Below the pieces are notes generated by a model, which saw only the letters and a list, made by a program, of their open reading frames with translations, did not search any database and had not been told where the DNA came from. From UBA685 sp049890115 (GTDB taxonomy: Bacteria; Pseudomonadota; Alphaproteobacteria; Puniceispirillales; Puniceispirillaceae), in assembly GCA_049890115.1 (NCBI GenBank), contig JBMHCC010000016.1, positions 45,586 through 109,585 of the forward strand: a stretch of DNA of 64,000 bases. Direction: 5' to 3'. Shown here piece by piece: positions 9,260 to 18,655 of the stretch. A program made the position numbers and the translations under genes. Within the stretch, counting starts at the first letter, position 1. Each line of letters opens with the position of its first letter.

Positions 9260-9883
9260 TTAGGGATGTTTGGCAATGATGGTTTCAATCCCAAGGCAAG
9301 ATTGCCCCTGATTAACCATTATTGAAAAGGATTTTGGTACAGAAATGCGAATTCTGGCACGCATTAGTGATAAGCCGATTGGCTCTGACTGATAAACAAG
9401 CTGACCTTGCGCAACAGGGCTTTGGCACAAACGAGTGAAACTCTGTGCAATCAGTGACATGATAATCATCTCACCTGTTTTCATCTCAATCATGATTTCA
9501 CGCCGCGCATTAAAAGATGGTGCGACACCATCACTGGCTGGCAAATAAAGACCATCAATCCACAAATTATCTTCTATCACCCCATCACAGGGACAAAAGA
9601 TAATCTGGCTGCAGGTGAGATGCGCCATAATATCAATATGGTGAGCTGCGCCATCTGTGCTGATATCTGTGATAATGCCATCTAGCGGTGCTGTAACAGA
9701 TGTCTTGTCACCAAAGGGTGCCAAACGTTGCGGGATAGTGATTAAAAGCTGAAGATATAAAAACCAAAGAAAGGCAACCACACCCAATGGCAGATAGACA
9801 AAACATGCCACAACCACAATAAAGCCAGCTATCGCATTGACCGGCCATGCCAGAGACTGAAAGCGATGATGATTGGTTGCCAT
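9260..9883 (-). CDS. phosphatidylserine decarboxylase homologue lacking the pyruvoyl-forming site
   Basis: A 207-residue protein with hydrophobic segments near residues 12-50, then a beta-rich domain that I can align by eye to short alphaproteobacterial Psd proteins: SPADGKV corresponds to APLDGII (65-71), the HVNRAP region to residues 92-98, and GLIRFGSR to GLSLMRAR (170-177). The Gly-Ser at which active Psd self-cleaves to make its pyruvoyl group is Arg175-Ala176 here, and the conserved histidine of HVN is also absent. Decarboxylase activity is therefore unlikely. I chose the ATG at 9883, with GAAGAGG upstream. The gene is paired with a CDP-alcohol phosphotransferase. Confidence 0.65.
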   Translation of the reverse strand: MATNHHRFQSLAWPVNAIAGFIVVVACFVYLPLGVVAFLWFLYLQLLITIPQRLAPFGDKTSVTAPLDGIITDISTDGAAHHIDIMAHLTCSQIIFCPCDGVIEDNLWIDGLYLPASDGVAPSFNARREIMIEMKTGEMIIMSLIAQSFTRLCQSPVAQGQLVYQSEPIGLSLMRARIRISVPKSFSIMVNQGQSCLGIETIIAKHP

Positions 9884-9924
9884 CACAAGCACCTCTTCAA
9901 TGGTTTCATGAACAGCATCACATG

Positions 9925-11187
9925 CTAGTTATTGCTAACGCCAGGTACAGCAAAGATCTGATCAGGGTAAATCAGGTCAGGATCAGTGATTTTATCGGCG
10001 TTGCGTTTGAAGATATCAACATAACGAACCCCTTTGCCATAAGAGCGATAGGCAATTCGCCAAAGCGCATCACCTTTATGAACCACCACCATCAAAGAGC
10101 CATCAAGACCAGCTTGAAGCTGTGCTTTATTAATAGAAAGTGAAGTCTCAGCAAGCGTTTTCCCTGTGTCATTTAACAGCTGTATTTGGGCGCGTTTCGA
10201 TATGCCATCATCAAATAAATCACCATCAGCACTAAGGCTCCACCGCCCTGTTGACCCAAGCTGGTAATCAGCCAAATCAGTGCCGTCTATCATACCAGAG
10301 ACAATATCACCACCGCTGGCAACACCATGTAAGAATAAGGTCCCGTCAGCACCCCAACTAAGCGAACCAATTTGGATAAATATCTCTGCCTGACCTAATA
10401 TCTCAGCAACAGTTTCAGCAGCTTGGTCATCTGATTGTGATGCCAGCTCTGTCTGTGTGGATGAAGCAGAGGCAGATGCTGTTTCTGTATTATTTTCTGG
10501 CTCATTCTCTGGCTTATTCTCTGGCTTATTTTCTGTAATTACTGGGCTATCATCAGCTAGCTTTGCGGCATCAGAGCCCGCAGAATTTGCAGCGATGATC
10601 GTATCTGTTGCTGTCACATCAGCGTCATCTTCCGGTTTTTGTAATAATTGTGGTGCGGCCTCATCTGTTTGCGGCACAACAGCAACAAGTGGCTTTTCAT
10701 CCTTGCTTTGCGCAATTTCAACAACCAATGAGACATCCGCACGCACCGTTAGCCCCTCTTTGGTCACCATCTGCAATTCTAGCAAATGGGCACCAGGGCT
10801 AAGAGGCTCCTCTGGCAAGACAACCCACTCCCCTTGCTCATTAATGGCATTTTGGGCAAGAATTGCGCCATTTTCTGTAATGAAGATCTGCCCACCAGCT
10901 GCGCCTTTACCAGCAAATACAGCCATACCATCTGGTTGCACACGCGCCACATCAATGACCAGCTCACTTAAACTTTGTGCCGCTGGCTCATCTGATTTGA
11001 CAGGATCAGTGGCATTGGTGATGACCGCTTGTTGGGCATCTTTTGGCGCCTCAATGATATTATCGCCATCTGTCTTAGCAGCTATGACTGCTTCATCTTC
11101 GGCAGGCATAAAAATTGTATAACCAAGAGTGGCCACCGCAATTACAGCAGCACTAGCAATGATAGGTAAGACATAAGGTTTCATCAT
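9925..11187 (-). CDS. LysM domain protein with N-terminal membrane anchor
   Basis: A protein of about 420 residues. A hydrophobic N-terminal segment (PYVLPIIASAAVIAVATLGY) is an anchor or signal. Next comes a region with two beta-rich Ig-like modules separated by an acidic, low-complexity linker that includes four ENxP repeats. A C-terminal LysM domain (VVVHKGDALWRIAYRSYG to DLIYPDQIFAVPG) follows. LysM proteins of this layout bind peptidoglycan. The start is uncertain between ATG at 11187 or 11184 and a GTG at 11199; none has a strong ribosome binding site. Its role beyond wall binding is unknown. Confidence 0.8.
   Translation of the reverse strand: MMKPYVLPIIASAAVIAVATLGYTIFMPAEDEAVIAAKTDGDNIIEAPKDAQQAVITNATDPVKSDEPAAQSLSELVIDVARVQPDGMAVFAGKGAAGGQIFITENGAILAQNAINEQGEWVVLPEEPLSPGAHLLELQMVTKEGLTVRADVSLVVEIAQSKDEKPLVAVVPQTDEAAPQLLQKPEDDADVTATDTIIAANSAGSDAAKLADDSPVITENKPENKPENEPENNTETASASASSTQTELASQSDDQAAETVAEILGQAEIFIQIGSLSWGADGTLFLHGVASGGDIVSGMIDGTDLADYQLGSTGRWSLSADGDLFDDGISKRAQIQLLNDTGKTLAETSLSINKAQLQAGLDGSLMVVVHKGDALWRIAYRSYGKGVRYVDIFKRNADKITDPDLIYPDQIFAVPGVSNN
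10492..10535. repeat. 12-base tandem repeat inside the LysM gene
   Basis: Nearly four copies of a 12-base unit (ATTCTCTGGCTT and close variants) lie head to tail. On the coding strand they encode the ENKP/ENEP repeats of the linker. The unit length is a multiple of three, so copy-number change would keep the frame. Confidence 0.85.
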
Positions 11188-11391
11188 ATTAGAGCTCACT
11201 TACTGGCCTATAGCTGTCATCATGATAGCCTAGCAGGCCTTTTTATGGCTGCCTAGTCCTCTTTCATCAATTACCAATAGGTTTAAATACCAGAGACAAG
11301 ACTAGCGTTTCTATAACCGTAGATAAAAAGCCATAGCATCTAGGATGAAATGATTAATTAAGTTAAAATGAAGAAAAAGAGAAAGAAGCTG

Positions 11392-11940
11392 ATGAAACGT
11401 TTATGTGTCTTTGCTGGTGCTGCAACTGGCAACAATCCTGAATTTGAAACCAACACGCACAAGCTAGCCAGCCTTTTGGCACAGAGCGGTTTTGCCTTTA
11501 TTTATGGCGGTGGTCGCACTGGCCTAATGGGCGCATTTGCTGATGGTGTGATTTCTGCTGGTGGTGATATTGAGGGGGTTATTCCCCAATTTCTAGAAGA
11601 TAAAGAAGTGGCCCATCAAGGTGTTTCAAAATTGGTTATCACAACCACCATGCATGAACGTAAAATGCTTATGTATGAACCAGCAGATGGTTTTTTGATT
11701 CTGCCAGGTGGCATTGGCACACTAGATGAGACAATGGAAGTATTAACTTGGCGTCAGCTTGGCAAATTATCAGGCCCTGTCTTTATCTATTCTCCGAATG
11801 ATTATTGGACACCGATGCGCCATTTGCTTAGCCATATTGCTGATGAAGGTTTTGTTCATACCAAAGAGTTAGGTGATGTGTATTGGCAAGATAGCATTGA
11901 CGCCTTGGCAAAAGATTGCTCTGCCCATTTTGCTGATTGA
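11392..11940 (+). CDS. LOG family protein (nucleoside 5'-monophosphate phosphoribohydrolase)
   Basis: A 182-residue Rossmann-like protein of the LOG/TIGR00730 group. The key motif PGGIGTLDE is complete and the upstream catalytic arginine is in MHERK. Such enzymes split a nucleoside 5'-monophosphate into base and ribose 5-phosphate; in bacteria the substrate is often unclear and the name lysine decarboxylase is a misannotation. I chose the ATG at 11392 (MKRLCVFAG), which follows a GAAAGAAG element and fits the family start. An in-frame ATG at 11368 has no ribosome binding site. Confidence 0.9.
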   Translation: MKRLCVFAGAATGNNPEFETNTHKLASLLAQSGFAFIYGGGRTGLMGAFADGVISAGGDIEGVIPQFLEDKEVAHQGVSKLVITTTMHERKMLMYEPADGFLILPGGIGTLDETMEVLTWRQLGKLSGPVFIYSPNDYWTPMRHLLSHIADEGFVHTKELGDVYWQDSIDALAKDCSAHFAD

Positions 11941-12070
11941 TTATTCTGCCAGCCTAGCTTGCAAAAAGGCTCATTTTTCGTTACATAAGCGACAGGTTTA
12001 ACAGCCTTATCACATGCTTCACCACTGATGCATTTATCATATTGCCGCGTGAATACAGGGGAATAATTTC

Positions 12071-13288
12071 ATGTCAAAAATTAAGGTAGCCAATCCAATC
12101 GTCGAGATGGACGGGGACGAAATGACCAGAATTATCTGGCAAAAAATCAAAGATAAACTCATCCATCCTTATTTAGATATTGATTTAAAATATTACGATT
12201 TGGGTATGGAATCACGTGATGCGACTGATGACCAGATCACGATTGATGCAGCGAATGCCATCAAAAAATATCGTGTTGGTGTGAAATGTGCCACTATCAC
12301 ACCTGATGAGGCACGGGTTGAAGAATTTGACCTGAAGAAAATGTATAAATCACCAAATGGCACAATCCGCAACATTCTAGGTGGTACCGTTTTCAGACAG
12401 CCGATCATTTGCTCTAATGTACCACGCTTGGTACCAGGTTGGACACGCCCAATCGTCATTGGCCGTCATGCTTTTGGTGACCAGTATCGTGCAACTGATA
12501 TGGTTGTACAAGGTGCTGGCACATTAACATTGACGTTCCAGCCAGCAGATGGCAGCCCTGCCACAACACATAATGTCTATGATTTCCCAGATGGCGGTGT
12601 TGCGATGGCAATGTATAATCTGGATGAATCTATCCGTGGTTTTGCCCGTGCTTGTATGAATTACGGTCTTGATCTTGGCTGGCCAGTTTATTTGTCAACA
12701 AAGAACACAATCATGAAAGCCTATGATGGCCGTTTCAAAGATTTGTTCGAAGAAGTATTTGAAGCTGAATTTAAAGAAAAATTCGCTGAAAAAGGCATCA
12801 CTTATGAACATCGTCTGATTGATGACATGGTTGCTTGTGCCATGAAATGGGATGGTGGCTTTGTATGGGCCTGTAAAAACTATGATGGTGATGTACAGTC
12901 AGATACTGTTGCGCAAGGTTTTGGCTCGCTTGGCCTGATGACATCTGTGCTGATGACCCCTGATGGGCAGACTGTCGAAGCTGAAGCAGCACATGGCACA
13001 GTGACACGTCATTATCGCCAGCATCAGCAGGGCAAACAGACATCAACCAACCCAATCGCCTCAATCTTTGCATGGACCAGAGGCCTAACTTACCGGGCGC
13101 GTTTTGATAACACCCCAGAGGTTGAAGCATTTGCCGCCAAGCTAGAAGAAGTTTGTATCGCCACAGTTGAACGTGGTCAGATGACCAAAGATTTGGCATT
13201 GCTGGTTGGGTCTGATCAGCCATTTTTGACAACAGATGAATTTCTGGATGCGCTTGATGCTAATTTGCAAAAGGCAATGGCTAGCTAA
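12071..13288 (+). CDS. icd: isocitrate dehydrogenase (NADP+), eukaryote-like type
   Basis: A 405-residue enzyme oxidising isocitrate to 2-oxoglutarate in the TCA cycle. The protein begins MSKIKVANPIVEMDGDEMTR and carries the KCATITPDE segment, GGTVFR, the metal-binding LIDDMVA and the NADP-loop AAHGTVTRHYR. This is the mitochondrial/alphaproteobacterial homodimeric NADP type, not the E. coli type. It stands alone and is followed by a strong bidirectional terminator shared with alaS. Confidence 0.97.
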   Translation: MSKIKVANPIVEMDGDEMTRIIWQKIKDKLIHPYLDIDLKYYDLGMESRDATDDQITIDAANAIKKYRVGVKCATITPDEARVEEFDLKKMYKSPNGTIRNILGGTVFRQPIICSNVPRLVPGWTRPIVIGRHAFGDQYRATDMVVQGAGTLTLTFQPADGSPATTHNVYDFPDGGVAMAMYNLDESIRGFARACMNYGLDLGWPVYLSTKNTIMKAYDGRFKDLFEEVFEAEFKEKFAEKGITYEHRLIDDMVACAMKWDGGFVWACKNYDGDVQSDTVAQGFGSLGLMTSVLMTPDGQTVEAEAAHGTVTRHYRQHQQGKQTSTNPIASIFAWTRGLTYRARFDNTPEVEAFAAKLEEVCIATVERGQMTKDLALLVGSDQPFLTTDEFLDALDANLQKAMAS

Positions 13289-13307
13289 GCGTAGCTATCA
13301 TGTTACG

Positions 13308-13334
13308 AAAAAGGCGCCAAATGGCGCCTTTTTT
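13308..13334. terminator. bidirectional rho-independent terminator
   Basis: The stem AAAGGCGCC / GGCGCCTTT has an AAAT loop, an A-run on the left and a T-run on the right. It lies between the converging icd and alaS genes and can serve both. Confidence 0.92.
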
Positions 13335-13367
13335 ATTGGTTATGTTATCGTAATATTGCGTGAATAA

Positions 13368-16010
13368 CTATGCTTGTAAGGCTTGTCTGATAGCTGTTAG
13401 CGCTTCTTCAGCTTTGCTGCCATCAGGGCCGCCAGCTTGCGCCATATCAGCACGCCCACCGCCGCCCTTACCGCCAAGTGCTTGCGCGCCAATACGAACC
13501 AAATCAACAGCATTAAAGCTATCTGTTGCAGCATCGCTAACAGCGACCACAAGCGATGCCTTATCATCAGCCCGTGCAATAAGACAGACCACCATAGCAT
13601 CACCAGATGCCTTTAGTTCATCTGCCATTGGCTTTAAATCTTTGGCTGGCACATCATCAAGCACCTTGCCAACAAATTGAATATTACCAATGGTCTCTGC
13701 TGCTTGTGTGGCTGAACCACCTGTTGCTAATTTACGGCGCAAATCACTGATTTCACGTTCTAATTTACGGCGTTCTTCGACCAAATTGGCAACACGATCA
13801 GCCACCTGATCAGGCGCTGCTTTCAATAATTGTGCAACCGAATTAAGCTGGTTATCTTTTGTGGTAATCCAGCTTCTGGCACCTTTTTGTGTGACAGCTT
13901 CAATACGGCGCACCCCGCCAGCAACAGCGCTTTCTGAGATAATTTTCAAAATAGCGATATCACCTGTGCGGTTGACATGTGTTCCCCCACATAATTCAAC
14001 TGACCAGGCTGACCTGCCTTTCACATCAGTCTCGCCGCCCATTGAGACAACACGCACCTCATCACCATATTTTTCGCCAAACAACGCTAATGCACCTTCA
14101 GCAATAGCCTCATCAGGTGTCATTATTCTGGTTGTCACATCTGAATTCATGATGATGCGGCTATTTACTATTTCTTCAACAGCTGCCAGCTCTTCGGCTG
14201 AGACAGCTTTTTGATGACTAAAATCAAAGCGCAACCTGTCAGGCCCCACAAATGAGCCTTTTTGGGCAACATGATCACCAAGCACCGCCCGCAAAGCTTC
14301 ATGAAGCAAATGTGTGGCACTGTGATTAGCGCGTATCATCGCGCGTCTGTCATCATTGATGGTCATAGTAACAGCCATGCCAGCTGTTAAAGAACCAGAT
14401 GAGATTGTCGCATGATGGATGAATAGGCCAGCTGCTGTTTTTGTTGTATTTGTGACCTCAGCTGTGCCATTGGCAAATTCAATCTGGCCTGTATCACCAA
14501 CCTGACCACCTGATTCACCATAAAAACAAGTTTGGTTTGTGATAATCTGGACGCCATCACCAGCCTCAGCAGATGCAATTTCCACCCCATCTTTTACCAG
14601 CGCCTTGACCTCGGCATCTGTGATAGTGCGGCTATAGCCCAAAAATTCAGTGCTACCATGATTATCGGCTAATTCGAGGTAAATAGCTTGTTCTTTGGTA
14701 CCGCCAGAGCCTGCCCAAGCAGCTCTTGCTGCTGCTTTTTGAGCTGCCATAGCCTCATCAAAGCCAGCAATATCAACCTGCCAGCCATAGCCGCGAAGGA
14801 AATCTTGGGTTAAATCTAGCGGGAAGCCATAGGTATCATAAAGGCGGAATGCTTTATCACCTGATAGAGTGCCACCTTCTGCTTTGCCTTGAACCTCATC
14901 ATCAAGGATTTTCATACCCCGGCCGACGGTTTCTTTAAAACGGGTTTCTTCAAGCTTCAGCGTTTCAGAAATCAGTGATTCTGCACGTCCTAATTCTGGG
15001 AAATGGCCGCCCATTTCACTTACCAATGACGGTACCAGCTCAAACATCACAGGATCTTTACATCCCATCTGATGCAAGTGACGCATGGCACGCCGCATAA
15101 TACGGCGCAATACATAACCACGCCCTTCATTAGATGGCAGCACACCATCAGCTATCAGAAAGCCAGCAGAACGAAGATGGTCAGCAACCACACGGTGCGA
15201 AGTCTGGAATGGGCCATCTGGGTCTGTTTTTGAGGCATTTGCCGATGCTTCAATGAGCGCGCGCATCAAATCAATATCATAATTATCATGCTGGCCTTGC
15301 AAAACAGCTGCAATCCGCTCTAGCCCCATGCCAGTATCAATCGATGGCTTCGGTAAGTTCAGGCGCTCTGTCTCAGTCTGCTCATACTGCATGAACACCA
15401 AGTTCCAAATTTCAATGAAACGATCCCCATCTTCATCTGGCGAGCCAGGAGGGCCACCAAAAATATGATCGCCATGGTCAAAGAAAATCTCTGAACAAGG
15501 ACCGCACGGCCCTGTATCACCCATTGACCAAAAATTATCAGATGTGGCGATGCGGATGATTTTATCATCTGACAAGCCAGCGATTTTTTTCCATAAATCA
15601 GCTGCTTCTTCATCTTCATGATAAATCGTCACAAGCAATTTATCTTTATTGAGGCCAAATTCTTTTGTGATGAGATTCCAAGCAAGCTCAATCGCTCTAT
15701 CTTTGAAATAATCACCAAAGGAAAAATTACCGAGCATTTCAAAAAATGTATGGTGACGCGCAGTGTAACCCACATTTTCCAAATCATTATGCTTACCACC
15801 AGCACGGACACATTTTTGCGATGTGACAGCGGTGCTATAGTCACGTTTTTCAAGACCCGTGAACACATTTTTAAATTGCACCATACCCGCATTGGTAAAC
15901 ATTAATGTGGGATCATTTTGCGGCACAAGGGGGCTTGAGGCAATTTCAGCATGACCTTCTTTGACAAAGTAATCTAAAAAAGCTGACCTGATATCTTTAA
16001 CGCTCGACAT
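13368..16010 (-). CDS. alaS: alanyl-tRNA synthetase
   Basis: A class II synthetase of 880 residues that charges tRNA-Ala. The catalytic core begins with IRSAFLDYF and shows motif 1 (PTLMFTNAGMVQFK) and the class II signature ARHHTFFEMLGNFSFG. The editing domain has the zinc motif HxxxH (HSATHLLHEAL) and a late C-x3-H in LCGGTHV. A C-terminal glycine-rich C-Ala domain ends the protein (GGKGGGGRADMAQAGG). I chose the ATG at 16010 because MSSVKDIR matches the usual family start; an ATG at 16028 adds six residues. It shares a terminator with icd. Confidence 0.97.
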   Translation of the reverse strand: MSSVKDIRSAFLDYFVKEGHAEIASSPLVPQNDPTLMFTNAGMVQFKNVFTGLEKRDYSTAVTSQKCVRAGGKHNDLENVGYTARHHTFFEMLGNFSFGDYFKDRAIELAWNLITKEFGLNKDKLLVTIYHEDEEAADLWKKIAGLSDDKIIRIATSDNFWSMGDTGPCGPCSEIFFDHGDHIFGGPPGSPDEDGDRFIEIWNLVFMQYEQTETERLNLPKPSIDTGMGLERIAAVLQGQHDNYDIDLMRALIEASANASKTDPDGPFQTSHRVVADHLRSAGFLIADGVLPSNEGRGYVLRRIMRRAMRHLHQMGCKDPVMFELVPSLVSEMGGHFPELGRAESLISETLKLEETRFKETVGRGMKILDDEVQGKAEGGTLSGDKAFRLYDTYGFPLDLTQDFLRGYGWQVDIAGFDEAMAAQKAAARAAWAGSGGTKEQAIYLELADNHGSTEFLGYSRTITDAEVKALVKDGVEIASAEAGDGVQIITNQTCFYGESGGQVGDTGQIEFANGTAEVTNTTKTAAGLFIHHATISSGSLTAGMAVTMTINDDRRAMIRANHSATHLLHEALRAVLGDHVAQKGSFVGPDRLRFDFSHQKAVSAEELAAVEEIVNSRIIMNSDVTTRIMTPDEAIAEGALALFGEKYGDEVRVVSMGGETDVKGRSAWSVELCGGTHVNRTGDIAILKIISESAVAGGVRRIEAVTQKGARSWITTKDNQLNSVAQLLKAAPDQVADRVANLVEERRKLEREISDLRRKLATGGSATQAAETIGNIQFVGKVLDDVPAKDLKPMADELKASGDAMVVCLIARADDKASLVVAVSDAATDSFNAVDLVRIGAQALGGKGGGGRADMAQAGGPDGSKAEEALTAIRQALQA

Positions 16011-16310
16011 GGCTGATAGGTTTCTCATTCACATTCGGGTTCGTAACAATGATAAGGCTCGAAAAGAGATACGAAAAGCCCCTCAATCTAGCCTTATAAA
16101 CCACCAAGATGATGGCTATGGTAAGGCTATGAACATAAGCAAAATCAGTTAGAATGTAAACCGTCACAATTGCATTACAAAGAACGCTTATCTGACATGA
16201 AAAAAGCCTGCTCATAATGAACAGGCTTTATCATAGGCTAGATAGATTGAGCGGCATCAGTGCCTTATTAGGGCACAGTCCAATCGCGCCACTATCAGAC
16301 CAGTTTTGAC
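16011..16310. other. recA-alaS intergenic region
   Basis: Three hundred bases without a gene. The right part holds the recA terminator at about 16204-16228. The rest must carry the alaS promoter on the minus strand, but I see no confident -35/-10 pair. Confidence 0.5.
16196..16228 (-). terminator. recA rho-independent terminator
   Basis: Read on the minus strand, the arms AAGCCTG and CAGGCTT (16204-16210 and 16222-16228) enclose a TTCATTATGAG loop and are followed by a run of Ts. It lies about 80 bases after the recA stop. Confidence 0.8.
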
Positions 16311-17384
16311 CTAGCTATCAGCTTCAGGATCTTCACTAATGCTCGCATCCATCATCTGATCTTGCACAAGGCCAGCATTTTGTCGGATGGCTGTTTCAAT
16401 TTCATCTGCAATCGCTGGGTTTTCAGTCAAAAACGTCTTAGAATTCTCTCTGCCTTGGCCAATACGCTGACCATTATATGAGAACCAAGCACCTGATTTT
16501 TCTACCAGACCAGCTGCCACACCTAAATCAAGCAGCTCACCTGTTTTTGAAATACCTTCACCATACATGATATCAAATTCAACCGTGCGGAATGGCGCAG
16601 CCACTTTGTTTTTAACAACTTTCACACGTGTCTGGTTACCAACCACCTCATCACGATCTTTAATCGCGCCAATACGGCGAATATCAAGGCGGACAGATGC
16701 ATAGAATTTTAGCGCATTACCACCTGTTGTTGTTTCAGGGTTACCAAACATAACACCAATCTTCAGGCGAATTTGGTTAATGAAAATCACCAGACAATTT
16801 GACCGTGCGATTGATGATGTTAATTTGCGCAATGCCTGGGACATTAGGCGTGCTTGCAAACCAACATGCGTATCACCCATCTCACCTTCTAATTCAGCAC
16901 GTGGTACAAGCGCTGCCACGGAATCAACCACCAGCACGTCAATCGCACCAGATCTGACCAACGTATCAGCAATTTCAAGAGCCTGTTCACCAGCATCTGG
17001 CTGTGAGATAAGCAATTCATCCAGATTAACGCCTAGCTTTTTAGCGTAAATCGGGTCAAGCGCATGTTCCGCATCAACAAAAGCACAATTACCACCCTGC
17101 TTTTGTGCTTCTGCAACAGCATGTAATGCCAAAGTGGTTTTACCTGATGATTCAGGGCCATAAACCTCAATGATACGGCCTTTTGGAAAGCCGCCAATGC
17201 CAAGCGCAATATCAAGACCAAGAGAGCCTGTTGAGACAGCTTGCACATCAACAACAGAATCACGCTGACCCAATTTCATCACTGAGCCTTTGCCAAATGC
17301 TTTTTCAATTTGGCCGATCGCTGCTTCTAATGCTTTGCTTTTATCTTCGTTTTTCATTTTTAAATCCACGATTTGTGCTGTCAT
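16311..17384 (-). CDS. recA: recombinase A
   Basis: A 357-residue strand-exchange ATPase that also triggers SOS by promoting LexA self-cleavage. It shows Walker A GPESSGKTTL, Walker B LVVDSVAAL, the L1 and L2 DNA-binding loops (EGEMGDTHVG and INQIRLKIGVMFGNPETTTGG) and an acidic C-terminal tail. The ATG at 17384 follows GGAGG with seven-base spacing; the in-frame ATG at 17405 sits before that site and is not the likely start. The upstream region contains repeated TTTTGTTCT words but no exact alphaproteobacterial GTTC-N7-GTTC LexA box. Confidence 0.98.
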   Translation of the reverse strand: MTAQIVDLKMKNEDKSKALEAAIGQIEKAFGKGSVMKLGQRDSVVDVQAVSTGSLGLDIALGIGGFPKGRIIEVYGPESSGKTTLALHAVAEAQKQGGNCAFVDAEHALDPIYAKKLGVNLDELLISQPDAGEQALEIADTLVRSGAIDVLVVDSVAALVPRAELEGEMGDTHVGLQARLMSQALRKLTSSIARSNCLVIFINQIRLKIGVMFGNPETTTGGNALKFYASVRLDIRRIGAIKDRDEVVGNQTRVKVVKNKVAAPFRTVEFDIMYGEGISKTGELLDLGVAAGLVEKSGAWFSYNGQRIGQGRENSKTFLTENPAIADEIETAIRQNAGLVQDQMMDASISEDPEADS

Positions 17385-17460
17385 TTTGCCGCCTCCATCA
17401 TGCATGTTCTATCTGCCAAGTCCAGCGCCAAAAAACAGGCGCTATCATTGCTATGATCTT

Positions 17461-17560
17461 TTTTTGTTCTTAAGACCATGACAGAGTTAAATACAGATAG
17501 CAAGCTTTTATTCCTGTTTTGTTCTTTTTTAACAGCAAGCCAAGAGAACAAAACTAAAAC
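17461..17560. promoter_or_regulatory. repeats upstream of recA, possible operator
   Basis: TTTTTGTTCT occurs at 17461-17470. TTTTGTTCT occurs at 17517-17525 and is repeated in inverted form (AGAACAAAA) at 17545-17553, 19 bases away. GAAC-N7-AAAC at 17546-17560 matches the alphaproteobacterial LexA box GAAC-N7-GAAC except for one base. Operator function is inference. Confidence 0.35.
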
Positions 17561-17609
17561 AGGCAAGTCTCATAGCTTGTTTTACCCTCTGAGGCGATGT
17601 TTTAGATAA

Positions 17610-18485
17610 TCAGCCAAGCAAGGGGATGGTGATGACAAAACAGGCACCTGTGGCTGATAGCTTGTCATGATAGCTGATGCACCCGCCCCATCCTTCCACA
17701 TAGTCTTTGGCATTCAGCAAACCATAGCCATGCTGTTTATTATTATGTGCCTGTTTGGTGCTGATGCTTTCATGAAATAAATAGGCACGTTGCGACTCAG
17801 CAATGCCAGGACCATTATCAGATATCGACAAGGTTAAAAAACCAGCCTGTGCCGATGTTGTAATCTCAATGATTGGCTGAGGCGCATAGGGCGCGATGTT
17901 ATTACTTTTATCTGGACTTTTATCTGGCTGATAATCTTGATGTGTTTGAACAGCCTCAATCGCATTACGGATCAAATTATGAAGCACGGCACTTAATGCC
18001 AGATCAGATATCTGCATTTCACCATCAAAGGGCAGTATGGTTAGCTGGAAATGAACCTTGCCACCTGCCAGAAGCTGCCATTCAGCAAGCTGATCTCTCA
18101 TAAAAACATCAAAATGGGCCCAATCCCAATTCAGATTGGCATCAGAGCGTCTTTGCACATTCTGAAACCCTTGCAACATCCCAGTTGCATTTTTCACATT
18201 CTGTTTTATAACAGTGAGTGCTGATAGTAATTGTGCATCTGTTGCGCTCTTCGGCTCAATCTGATCAGACGCAATGCTGATCAACATCAGAAAATTATTG
18301 AAATCATGAAGCAATGCATTGACCTTATCTCGTGCAATCAGATGTGCAGAGCTGGTATCATCATGGCTTAACTGGCTGCCTTGTTCCTTTGTGAGGCTCG
18401 CCATCGGTCTGTTTGTATCTTGTAATGTTTCTGCTGTGTAATGAATGAAATCACTATTCTGACTTGCGGCTGTTGGTTTGCTCAT
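17610..18485 (-). CDS. soluble sensor histidine kinase, CckA-like DHp domain
   Basis: A 291-residue kinase without membrane segments or a recognisable sensor domain. The phospho-accepting histidine is H60 in LLHDFNNFL, an H-box of the HDFNN type found in CckA and NtrB-like kinases, followed by an IKQNVKNATGML helix that resembles CckA. The HATPase domain has the N-box HNLIRNAIEAV, the G1 box DNGPGI and the G2 box HGYGLLNAK. It has no receiver domain. It lies between recA and dksA, about 1.1 kb from ctrA. The partner response regulator is unknown. Confidence 0.82.
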   Translation of the reverse strand: MSKPTAASQNSDFIHYTAETLQDTNRPMASLTKEQGSQLSHDDTSSAHLIARDKVNALLHDFNNFLMLISIASDQIEPKSATDAQLLSALTVIKQNVKNATGMLQGFQNVQRRSDANLNWDWAHFDVFMRDQLAEWQLLAGGKVHFQLTILPFDGEMQISDLALSAVLHNLIRNAIEAVQTHQDYQPDKSPDKSNNIAPYAPQPIIEITTSAQAGFLTLSISDNGPGIAESQRAYLFHESISTKQAHNNKQHGYGLLNAKDYVEGWGGCISYHDKLSATGACFVITIPLLG

Positions 18486-18655
18486 AACGGCCTTGCCCCT
18501 TGCTATCGTTTAAACATCACCTCACATTTATTACCAAATCACTAATTTTTTAAAATATTTACAACCTTATCGTGTAAAGTAAAGATATTTTTTTACCCCC
18601 CCTTTTCGCTGAGTTTCCATCATCTCTTTTTTGTTGATTGTCATTGCTAGATTCG

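Noticed and set aside
10457..11122. Long open frame on the plus strand opposite the LysM gene
   Set aside because: It is the complement of the Ala/Ser/Asp-rich LysM protein. The product is low complexity with no domain, and no ribosome binding site fits.
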